Under the pieces are notes generated by a model, which did not search any database, was not told the origin of the DNA, and saw nothing but the letters and a program-made list of their open reading frames with translations. 13,292 nucleotides of DNA from Discostella pseudostelligera (taxonomy: Eukaryota > Bacillariophyta > Thalassiosirophyceae > Thalassiosirales > Thalassiosiraceae). The stretch covers positions 1 to 13,292 of the forward strand of contig JALLBK010000978.1 in NCBI GenBank assembly GCA_036940085.1, read 5' to 3'. The position numbers and the translations under genes were made by a program. Positions 5,969-13,292 of this stretch are shown piece after piece. Every line of letters starts with the position of its first letter. Position 1 is the stretch's first letter.

Positions 5969-8604
5969 TTACGCCGCAGCCTTCTTCTTTTTCTTCTTAG
6001 ATGCCTTCTTCTTCGCCTTTTTGGCTGCCAACTCCTCGACTTCCGCCAATAGCTTTGCAGTCTCCTCATCAGGCGTCTTATCCGTTTTGAAGTACGTGGG
6101 TAGCTCCAGACCAGTAACACGTACCGAACCCGACGGCAATAGCAATACAGTACACTTGAAATGTGCCACATAGGCATCCCTCTGTTCATGCAATACCGGA
6201 TAGGGCGTCAACAATCCATGCGCAAGACATTCGGTAACACCCATACGTGCTCCGCGTTCATCATCAAAGTCGGCAAGTGTAAATGGCAACGCCGGGAAAC
6301 GCTTATCCACCTCACTCAACAATGCACGGGAATTCTTAATCTTAAGACGGTAATTCGCCTCGGCATTCCGACGAAAGACCGTAGTGCGAAGGTTCGAGGG
6401 ACGAGGACGACCCTCGCCGGTGCTCATGGCAACATCGACGGCATACACTTCGCCTTGTTCAAAAGAACAAGGACTTGCCTTCTCTTCGCCAGCCTCGAGT
6501 TCCTCGGCGGTGGGTTCTCGCAATGCCACCTCCTTCACACCATCAATCACAAAGCGTTTCATCTGATGCATCCTTACCGAAGCCAAGGCACGTACACCAT
6601 AGGCATCGGCGACACGCTTAACAGCCTCGGTGACAGAGACATTGGTCGCACCTGCCGTGATGGAGGCGGCAGCCGCAAGCATGGCAGTATAGGCGGCTAC
6701 GGCAACATTGCCCATGGAGGGGTCGACAGATTCGGGAGTTGGTTCACCACCAGCGGGATCTTCCGAAACGATAAGAGTGTGTGCCGCCACGGCAATGTAA
6801 CCGTCAATGTGACAGCCGAGATCGAGCTTCACGATGTCACCGGCCTTGAGTGGCTCCTGAGGGGATCATGCGATGGAAGTTGTAGTGGTAGTAGGAGTTT
6901 GATATGCGGTTGGTAGATTATTTGCATCATCGTAGTCGATAAGGAGAAGGAGAAGAATTGGGGAAGAAGGAGGACGATAACAAAGTATATCGGTGAGAGG
7001 CATGCAAAATTGTGGAAGCAAATATGAGTACAGTGGAAACGGAACGCCTAATGACAAATAATTCATTCCACACACTCTCTCTTCACAACTCACCAATTCC
7101 TCACTCGCCAAGGGAGATAGATTGCAAATGATGTCATTCACGCTGACACATACGGGGAATGCCACGCCTTTTTCGACCATCTTTCCATCCGATTTCTTCT
7201 TTGTGTAGAGTTTTGATGCTGAGGCGTCAATGATGGAGGCACCAAACTAGATAGCGGGTAGGTAGACGACGGCGGAAAGAAAGAGAGGATGGTATTCAAG
7301 AGGTAGATGAGAGAGTGAGTGGGAAACAAACGAAGATTTGAAAAAGAGAAACAATGCAGTGAGACAAACGACGAGGAGAATGAGGAGGGAGAAGCAATGT
7401 CCAATTCGTTGTTGTTGTTGTTGCTGCTGCCATGGCCATCATTGAACAAATACTTTCATTTTGCCGAACCCTCCCCCACCCCCTGCTTCCGCTTCCACAT
7501 AACTCGTCACTTTCATGCCATTCCCCTCCCTACCACGGCTTTGCTCATTCCAAATCACCCATATACATTCCTCAACCCGCCTCCCCCATTCTCGACACAC
7601 ATCGACACCAACTCTATCCATCTCTCTCTCTCTCTCTCTGCATCACCAAACCAAACATTACCCTCTCAATCTCTCTCCCATCTCTAACAACCATCTCTCT
7701 CCATCTCCCCCATTCCCATTCCCATCCCCATCTCACATAATAGGTATACACAGTCTATGCATGCATGCCTCGCTTTCTTTCGTTCTTTCTTACCTTGCAC
7801 AATTCCAACACCGAGGTTCCAACAACGCACTTGGAAATAACTTCCTTTAATGCCATATTGACAATGGTCGATGCTTCTCGATATTTGGTGCACACGTCGC
7901 TACATCATACAATAGAATACAATACATGATGATATATATATATATATAAATGTGATGATGAATGGATACACGAGGATGATGTATATGATGATATGTCACA
8001 TCGACAACCCAGCAGCAGCATTCAGCAAGAGCATCACCACGTGTCATTTCGGACAACGTGTCAGTTCAGGGTTCAGACAACAGGAGAGGGAGAGAGAGAG
8101 CGAGAGATGATTTGAGAGCGGAGAGAGAGAGAGAGATGATCAATGCCATCGAGAAGAGAGAGAAAGAGAGTGATTGAGATGGTATATAGAGTTGAGCGAC
8201 AAATGATTGACACTAACATGAATTGGCCGTAGCAGTAGAAGTAGTAATAGCAGCAGCAGTAGTAACAGTTGAAAGTACACAAGGGTAGGATAACGGTGCA
8301 ACAACAACCCCCCCCCCTATACTACAACAATCCCCAAATAATACACCCCCTTACTATACTACAACAAATAATGCAACCCCCTTTAGCAACAACAACAACA
8401 ACAGCAACAACAACAACAACAACAACCCTACACTAAAGCTCAAAGCAACAAATACAACAAAGAGAGCATCACTTACGAATTAGAAAGATCGGTACACTCC
8501 TCCTCCTCTTCTTCTCCAGCTTCATTCTTTGTTACTTCTATCTCATCATCATCGTCGTCGTCGGAGCTCTCCTCCTCTTCTGCTTCGTTGCGTGCTGGTG
8601 CCAT
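5969..8604 (-). CDS. PA2G4: PA2G4/EBP1 (proliferation-associated protein 2G4), four exons
   Basis: Exons on the minus strand are 8604-8477, 7899-7794, 7246-7094 and 6856-5969, joining to 424 aa. Joins are in phase: AATTC|CGACGTG, TGCAAG|TTTGGTG, GAATTG|GAGCCAC. The joined protein follows human PA2G4 (394 aa) along its length: TKYREASTIVN, GTSVLELCK, VEKGVAFPVCVSVND, SPLASEEL, KAGDIVKLDLGCHIDG, YAVDVAMSTGEG, PFTLADFDDERGARMGV, FKCTVLLLPSG. The family has the methionine-aminopeptidase-2 fold but no peptidase activity; it binds ribosomes and nucleic acids and is tied to growth control. By comparison with MetAP2 several metal ligands appear replaced: Val152 at the second Asp, Asp for Glu in YAVDV, and Lys in FKCTVLL. 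The N-terminus is unusually acidic (six Asp, then six Glu within residues 7-36) and the C-terminus is a Lys-rich tail, typical of the family. Exon 4 alone encodes 295 residues. Confidence 0.95.
6857..7093 (-). other. PA2G4 intron 3 (237 bp)
   Basis: Donor GTGAGT at 7093; acceptor CCCTCAG ends at 6857. Phase 0. Removing it joins SPLASEEL to EPLKAGDIVKLDLG, restoring the family's continuous sequence. An upstream frame reads through the donor into nonsense, as expected for an intron. Confidence 0.93.
7247..7793 (-). other. PA2G4 intron 2 (547 bp)
   Basis: Donor GTAAGA at 7793; acceptor TCTAG ends at 7247. Phase 0. It contains a CT-run (7621-7639), CCCATT/CCCATC runs (about 7708-7735) and a GTT/GCT trinucleotide run near 7409-7430. 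Long open frames reported from this stretch are low-complexity read-through. Confidence 0.9.
8082..8179. repeat. GA-rich low-complexity run
   Basis: Interrupted GAGAGA tracts within PA2G4 intron 1; a CT tract on the gene's own strand. Confidence 0.8.
8387..8426. repeat. (CAA)n microsatellite
   Basis: About 13 trinucleotide units with one CAG interruption, 50-90 bp inside intron 1 of PA2G4 from the donor side. On the transcript strand it reads as GUU repeats. Confidence 0.85.
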
Positions 8605-9907
8605 GATTTTTTGACTTTGCTTAGTTGGCAATTTGGCAGCGGTAGGTAGAGAGTGGTATAGGGTTGCGATGTTTGGGAAATGATACACACGCCCACAGAG
8701 CCACAGAGGAGATCAAAAGTTGTTGATCAGTTTTGTCGTCGTTGTTCTAGTGTAGTAGTGAAGGCGGCAGGCGTCGTCGGTAGTGAAGATCGTTAAGGTC
8801 GTGGTATAGTGCTACTGCAGGTGTCGAACTCCCTCCCTCTCTCTACCGGCGTCGTCAAAACAATAGCGGCGTCGGTGATCAAAGACAAAAAGATCAATTC
8901 AGTGCATTGTCAATGCAATGGCATTGATACGATGGTGCATAATATCGGCAATCGGCATCGCATCACCATCTCCGATGAACGAAGGGCCACGTGTAGGACG
9001 TACGCTGGCTGGCGGGCAATCGATCCCTGTCCATCGTATCGTACATGCCTTACACGCAGAGAGTGTGTGAGGAGTGTGTGTGTGGCTGTGGGCAGCTCTC
9101 GAGTGACAGACAGACCATTTGCTGAGTGTGGGACAGACAGACGACATGCTGCCACACCTACTTATGTGCGTAGATTGGCGATGGTTGGACGACAGACAGA
9201 CAGGTATCATACTCCTAAGCGACATTAGACATAGCAGAGATAGGGCGGGAGCGACCAATGCTCTTCCTCCCCGTGGAATGCGTCGGACTGATCACGACGG
9301 CCAGACAAAAGTCCCTTGGAACTTTGGAACGGAACAACAACAACAACATGTTCCTGTTGAACCCCCCCCCCCGGGATTGACAGATCTGAAGAGAGAAGTA
9401 GAGACTACTTCAGGGGAAGAGGAAGCAGGGAAGAAGTCAATGAAGTACTTATAATATTGTTAATAATGGGGTGCTGCGCTGCCGCTCCTGCTGGTCCGGA
9501 GACAAACCAAAATGTCCTGCTGGTGTAGTACTACCCCAGGAAGCAGGAAGAAGAAACCCAGATAATACCCAAGAACACTCACCGCCCGTGCATGGTGAAT
9601 AGAGAAGGTGAATCAACAATGCTGGTTGGATTTGAAGAAACAATATGATGAAACTACTATACCCCTATTCATGAGGTTGTGTACTAGTCAGATGCCATGG
9701 TATATGCAGGGCATGTGGCGTGGTGGCGTGGGAAGGTCTCAAGCAAAGCTGCTGGTTCTCGTCCATTGTTCCCCTCCTGTTGGGAAGGTAAAGAAGGAGC
9801 AAAGCGGTTCTCCATCGTTCCCCTGTTGTGAAGCACAAAACTAGTATGTTCCTCAGTGCTGAACCTCTAGGGAGTTGTACGACATTGAAATTTTTTCAAT
9901 ATCCTTA
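8605..9907. other. PA2G4 upstream region and intergenic DNA
   Basis: No convincing gene. The first few hundred bases should hold the PA2G4 promoter and 5' UTR on the minus strand, but I see no clear TATA box. GACAGACAGA tracts occur at about 9103-9202, a C-run at 9361-9370, and an imperfect direct repeat with GCAAAGC...GGTTCTC and GTTCCCCTC/GTTCCCCTG at about 9753-9835. TTGAAATTTTTTCAA at about 9887-9901 is a perfect 6-bp stem with a 3-base loop. Confidence 0.55.
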
Positions 9908-10234
9908 TCAATGGCAATGTAGGTGCTGAGTTTGACACATGCCGGATTCGAGGTTGAGCTCTTGGGATGGTGGGTTTGGTTTACCATTACCAAGACCGAG
10001 ATCACGTGGACTGTTCACCATGCTGGCGACTTCCTCTCCAACAACCCTGACATGATTATGTCTCCTCACCACAATAGATGGCATAGTACTATGGTGCAAA
10101 CTGCCAGCGACGACTTCATGGCCATCACCACCCTCCAACTTATCATGATGCACTGACGATGATGATGGAGAAATGCACTCGATGCCGGTGGTGGATAAAA
10201 TGAGAATGAGAAGTGTAACGATAGATCCTTGCAT
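9908..10234 (-). CDS. Candidate small secreted protein (108 aa), hypothetical
   Basis: The minus-strand ATG at 10234 opens a 108-codon frame whose first residues, MQGSIVTLLILILSTTGIEC, look like a good signal peptide: short polar start, long aliphatic core, small residues before a possible cleavage site. The rest is polar and His-rich (SVHHDKLEGGDGHEVV) and ends MCQTQHLHCH. Position -3 of the start is A. The frame extends upstream to 10441 without a stop, but that extension has no signal-like start. I recognise no family, and a plus-strand frame overlaps the same stretch, so it may be chance. Confidence 0.3.
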   Translation of the reverse strand: MQGSIVTLLILILSTTGIECISPSSSSVHHDKLEGGDGHEVVAGSLHHSTMPSIVVRRHNHVRVVGEEVASMVNSPRDLGLGNGKPNPPSQELNLESGMCQTQHLHCH

Positions 10235-10695
10235 CTTCTCCAGTGATGTGAAAATGGAATGAGGAATTGCTTTTCTTGGATATCTTCTTCTCCCATCGAT
10301 GTTTGTTGTGGAGTTGTGGAAGATCAATGTTTCCCGCCAACTTTGTTTTTGCGACAAAGAGCGAAAAGCCAAGAACGAGCGATGTGTTGAGCGATTTGTG
10401 GCTGGGAGGATGCAGCTCGCTGCTCGCGCTCGCACCACCACACATCATTCTCTCTTCTCCGTCAAACTCATGATATATCCCGAGAGAGGAATAGTGATAC
10501 CATATCCATCAAACATCCTAGCATTATCGTTCATCAACATTGACATCTCTATCAACTTCTTACCCAATCCAACTACCGCCTGTAGATACTCCATTCAGTG
10601 AGAAAGTGAGTAGCAGAGTGAGCCGGTTCATCTAAAACACGCTTACTGCCCGACCGACCGACGACGGGCCATCAGCTGACGACGGTGCATCCATT

Positions 10696-10714
10696 ATAAT
10701 ATTGTCAATATTAT
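10696..10714. repeat. Perfect inverted repeat upstream of ADSL
   Basis: ATAATATTG and CAATATTAT are exact reverse complements around a single T. A related TATAATATTG occurs near 9450. It could be a dimeric transcription-factor site or chance in AT-rich DNA. Confidence 0.6.
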
Positions 10715-10765
10715 TGTTACTAACCATCACCAACCATTGACGGTCATTAGACACTCTCGCTAGAG

Positions 10766-10791
10766 CATCATCATCATCATCATCATCATCA
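10766..10791. repeat. (CAT)8 microsatellite
   Basis: Uninterrupted CAT repeats immediately before a CCAAT box in the upstream region of the adenylosuccinate lyase gene. Confidence 0.85.
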
Positions 10792-10872
10792 GCCAATTAG
10801 GCAGCAGCAGCAGTCAATCAGCAGCACCTACACACACACTAGTATTATACAATACCTACACTATAAAAAACA

Positions 10873-13077
10873 ATGAACAACGATGAATTGCCATTATTAT
10901 TTGAGTTTGACAAATATGTCAATCTCAATTCATTTGTGGATACTCCTCCTCCTAGTGGTGGTGGTGCAGGTGGTGGAAGTGATGATGTGAATCCATCATT
11001 GAAAGATCATTTACGGTATGAGCATCCATTGGTCCAACGGTACGTACATATACTTATTATTGCTGCTACTACTACTTCTATAACTATGGTGTTGATGTTG
11101 ATGATGAGGGCGATGTTGCTGATGATGACGTCGAGGGCGATGATGCTGATGATATTGATGATGTTTATTGCCACCGGGGTTGCATGTTGATTTTGTGTTG
11201 TATACTTCAATGGGAGGTTTGTCGTCTGAAAAAAGGGAACGGTGGGAGGAGAAGGGGGAAAAGGGGGACGGCAGATTGTTGGGTTTTGTNTTTGTCGTCT
11301 GAAAAAAGGGAACGGTGGGAGGAGAAGGGGGAAAAGGGGGACGGCAGATTGTTGGGTTTTGTTAGTAGGGCGGATGAGAATGGGGTCAAGAAAAATTGGA
11401 TATGGAGAAGACTGTCATATTATTGATGGTGGAATTGAAGATGTCGTTGGTAGTGGAAGGGGGGGGATGGGAGGAGTAGATGGTCGGTCGGTGGTAGTTG
11501 TTGGTGGTTCAATATCAGGGAGGGCTCGAGTTTCCATCGCCAATGATTTATCAATCTTCTCCCTCGTACTTCACTCACTTCACTTCACACCTCATCATCG
11601 TCGTCGTCTGCATTATTTGTTCACCATTCCAACAATATACAGATATGCCACCGCCGAAATGTCCTCCATCTTCAGCCCCGCGTCGAAATTCACACTATGG
11701 CGTAAACTTTGGCTCGCACTCTCCTCCTCTCAAATGGAATTGGGATTGTCCAACATCTCCGCATCGCAACTTCACGAGATGGCAAGTCAATTGCACAATA
11801 TTGACTTTAGTAAAGCCAATGAATACGAGAAGAAATTTCGTCATGATGTCATGGCACATGTGCATACCTTTGGTGAGGTGGCACCGTCGGCGGCACCTAT
11901 TTTGCATTTAGGCGCAACGAGTTGTTATGTGGGTGATAATGCCGATATACTACAGATGAAATTAGGATTGCAATTGGTCAAGAGTAAATTGATCAAGGTA
12001 TTGAGTGTATTGTCGACCTTTGCCGAGCAGTACAAGGATGTACCGACGTTGGGATATACGCATTACCAACCGGCGCAATTGACTACGGTGGGTAAACGTT
12101 GTACGTTGTGGATGCATGATTTTCTATTAGATTATCATCGAGTTGTGCACGAGCTTGAGAATTTGCCACTGCGAGGAGTCAAGGGTACCACTGGCACTCA
12201 GGCGAGTTTCCTTGAATTATTCGAGGGTGATCATGCCAAGGTTCGTGAATTGGAAACATTGGTGGCCAAGAAATTGGGGTTCTATGACGAAGCTACCAGC
12301 AAGCCACGTGTCGTGGCCGTGAGTGGACAAACCTACACTCGCAAAATTGATTATCACATCTTGAGTCTACTCAGTGCCATCAGTCAAAGCGCGTACAAAA
12401 TGTGTGGTGATCTACGTCTCCTATCCAACCTGAAGGAAATTGAAGAACCGTTCGATGACAAGGGTGGTCAAGTCGGTAGCTCCGCCATGCCCTACAAACG
12501 CAACCCAATGCGTAGTGAACGTGCCTGCTCCTTGGCACGGTATGTTATGAGTTTACCCATTAACGGCGCGCACACTACTGCCACGCAATGGTTGGAACGG
12601 ACATTGGATGATAGTGCCGTTCGGAGGATTGTATTGCCCGAGGCATTTTTGGGTGTCGACGTAATATTGAATTTGGTAATCAATATCGGAAGTGGATTGG
12701 TAGTTTGGCCCAATGTGATTCATAAGCATGTTATGGAAGAGTTGCCATTTATGGCTACCGAGGTGATATTGATGGAATGTGTCAAGGCCGGTGGAGACCG
12801 GCAGGAATTGCATGAGGCCATGAGAGTGCATTCGTTCGAGGCTGGAAGGGTGGTGAAAGGACAGGGATTGGCCAATGATCTATTGGTTCGGATTGGGAAC
12901 GATCCATTGTTTGCGGCGGTCCATGGAGAGAAGTTGATGAATTTGGTGAATCCAACTTTGTTCGTGGGACGGGCTGTCGAGCAGACGAGTGAGTTTTTGA
13001 AGGAGGAGGTTATGCCAGTGTTGGAGGAGGAGAAGGAGTTGTTGGAGAAGGAGATTGTGGATGGGGTGAATGTTTAG
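10873..13077 (+). CDS. ADSL: Adenylosuccinate lyase, two exons (533 aa)
   Basis: Exons 10873-11039 and 11643-13077 join inside one Arg codon (CG|A), giving PLVQRYATAEM, which matches the PLASRYASPEM region of animal ADSL. The enzyme cleaves adenylosuccinate to AMP and SAICAR to AICAR, releasing fumarate, in purine synthesis; it is a homotetramer of the fumarase/aspartase superfamily. Visible hallmarks are RHDVMAHVHTFGE (His123), HLGATSCYVGDN, GYTHYQPAQLTTVGKR (His196), GVKGTTGTQASF, GQTYTRK, and the signature SSAMPYKRNPMRSE (Ser335-Ser336), the flexible catalytic-serine loop. His123 and His196 correspond to human His86 and His159 by motif. At 533 aa it is about 50 longer than human ADSL (484), mainly from an N-terminal extension containing a PPPSGGGAGGGS linker. 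No organelle targeting sequence is evident, so cytosol is likely. The same reading frame is open upstream to 11242, but that part is intron. Confidence 0.97.
11040..11642 (+). other. ADSL intron 1 (603 bp as assembled)
   Basis: Donor GTACGT at 11040 and acceptor ATATACAG ending at 11642 restore the conserved QRYATAEM junction. The intron includes a GAT/GTT-rich stretch (about 11085-11165) and the N-interrupted 72-bp duplication, so its true length is probably about 530 bp. Confidence 0.93.
11218..11362. repeat. Identical 72-bp direct repeats flanking a single N (assembly join)
   Basis: Bases 11218-11289 and 11291-11362 are identical over all 72 positions and are separated only by the N at 11290. 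This is what results when two overlapping contig ends are placed side by side with a gap character instead of being merged. It lies wholly in the ADSL intron, so the protein is unaffected. Confidence 0.92.
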
Positions 13078-13292
13078 GGTGTGTGTGCGTTGACATAACC
13101 AACAACGACGTATATCGATGATGACGACGAGCAAATTGAAGTGTGGTGGTGGTGATTTCTTCAATGCATGATTGGGAAAGGGGGGTATAAGAGAAGATTG
13201 ATAATGAGTAAAATGATTTGATGATTGGGAGTTGGAGGGGGGCCTTCGTGTGGAAGAAGTTGATGAGGATGCGAGTCTCAGACAAAAAATCA
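13078..13292 (+). other. ADSL 3' flank
   Basis: Begins right after the TAG stop of adenylosuccinate lyase and should contain its 3' UTR. I see no canonical AATAAA signal and no further gene. Confidence 0.5.

Larger units (their letters stand above)
7900..8476 (-). other. PA2G4 intron 1 (577 bp)
   Basis: Donor GTAAGT follows ...AATTC at 8476; acceptor ...GATGTAG ends at 7900. It interrupts codon 43 after its second base. It contains most of the simple repeats in this gene: (CAA)n at 8387-8426, a C-run at 8309-8318, GA-rich sequence at 8082-8179 and (AT)n at 7932-7949. A block around TATACTACAACAA is duplicated near 8318 and 8356. Confidence 0.9.
10235..10872 (+). promoter_or_regulatory. Upstream region of adenylosuccinate lyase
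   Basis: The last ~200 bp before the ATG contain a perfect 9-bp inverted repeat around one base (10696-10714), a CAT microsatellite (10766-10791), CCAAT at 10793-10797 (76 bp before the ATG) and TATAAAA at 10862-10868. The last sits five bases before the ATG, too close to act as an ordinary TATA box for this start. The start context AAACAATGAAC is good for eukaryotic initiation. The part left of 10690 shows nothing supportable. Confidence 0.4.

Noticed and set aside
6161..6916. 251-codon plus-strand frame
   Set aside because: Antisense shadow of PA2G4 exon 4, running past the exon boundary into intron.
7319..7850. Ser/Pro/His-rich plus-strand frames
   Set aside because: They lie over PA2G4 intron 2 and exon 2 and derive from CT- and CCAT-rich simple sequence.
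8809..9228. 139-codon plus-strand frame and its antisense counterparts
   Set aside because: It starts at a non-ATG codon, crosses GACA and GTGT simple repeats on both strands, and has no domain.
9887..9901. TTGAAATTTTTTCAA as a transcription terminator
   Set aside because: Bacterial-type terminators do not apply here, and no gene ends next to it.
9940..9960. Possible tRNA T-arm (GGATTCGAGG)
   Set aside because: No cloverleaf arms could be fitted around it.
11242..11642. N-terminal part of the long plus frame as ADSL coding sequence
   Set aside because: It spans the N and the duplicated 72 bp, does not resemble ADSL, and is removed by a GT-AG intron that restores the conserved QRYATAEM junction.

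Overview
The window is nuclear DNA from a eukaryote, most likely a diatom or another stramenopile. The evidence is two spliced housekeeping genes with GT-AG introns, a large secreted protein of diatom cell-surface style (signal-like N-terminus, RxL motif, small Cys-rich repeats, long Thr/Pro-rich repeat tail), abundant microsatellites, and no operon structure. The taxonomic call is an inference from gene style.

Layout. (1) Positions 3346 down to 1, minus strand: an uninterrupted 1,115-codon reading frame, still open at the left edge. It encodes a signal-like start, a His/Asp-rich N-terminal region, an RTLQ site, a 22-cysteine domain built from short SC-x4-5-AC units, and about 700 residues of Thr/Pro/Ser/Asn-rich repeats (consensus TNEPTTATPSFAP). 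The long plus-strand frame at 60-1298 is only its antisense shadow. (2) 3347-5968: upstream region of that gene, with an 84-bp tandem repeat (3544-3784) carrying E2F-like TTTTTGGCGC sites, then about 2 kb of microsatellite-rich DNA with no convincing gene. (3) 8604 to 5969, minus strand: a four-exon PA2G4/EBP1 gene (424 aa), a catalytically dead methionine-aminopeptidase-fold protein. (4) 8605-10872: intergenic DNA with one weak candidate for a small secreted protein (10234-9908, minus) and a promoter-like stretch ahead of the next gene. (5) 10873-13077, plus strand: two-exon adenylosuccinate lyase (533 aa), a purine-biosynthesis enzyme. Its intron holds a single N flanked by two identical 72-bp copies, almost certainly an unmerged contig overlap. 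(6) 13078-13292: 3' flank.

The genes do not form a pathway. PA2G4 (ribosome and growth associated) and adenylosuccinate lyase (AMP/IMP synthesis) are divergent housekeeping genes about 2.3 kb apart; the secreted repeat protein is an independent cell-surface gene. The least ordinary content is the hidden repeat protein, with its nested 39-bp and 1,248-bp duplication structure, and the E2F-like repeat array just upstream of it.
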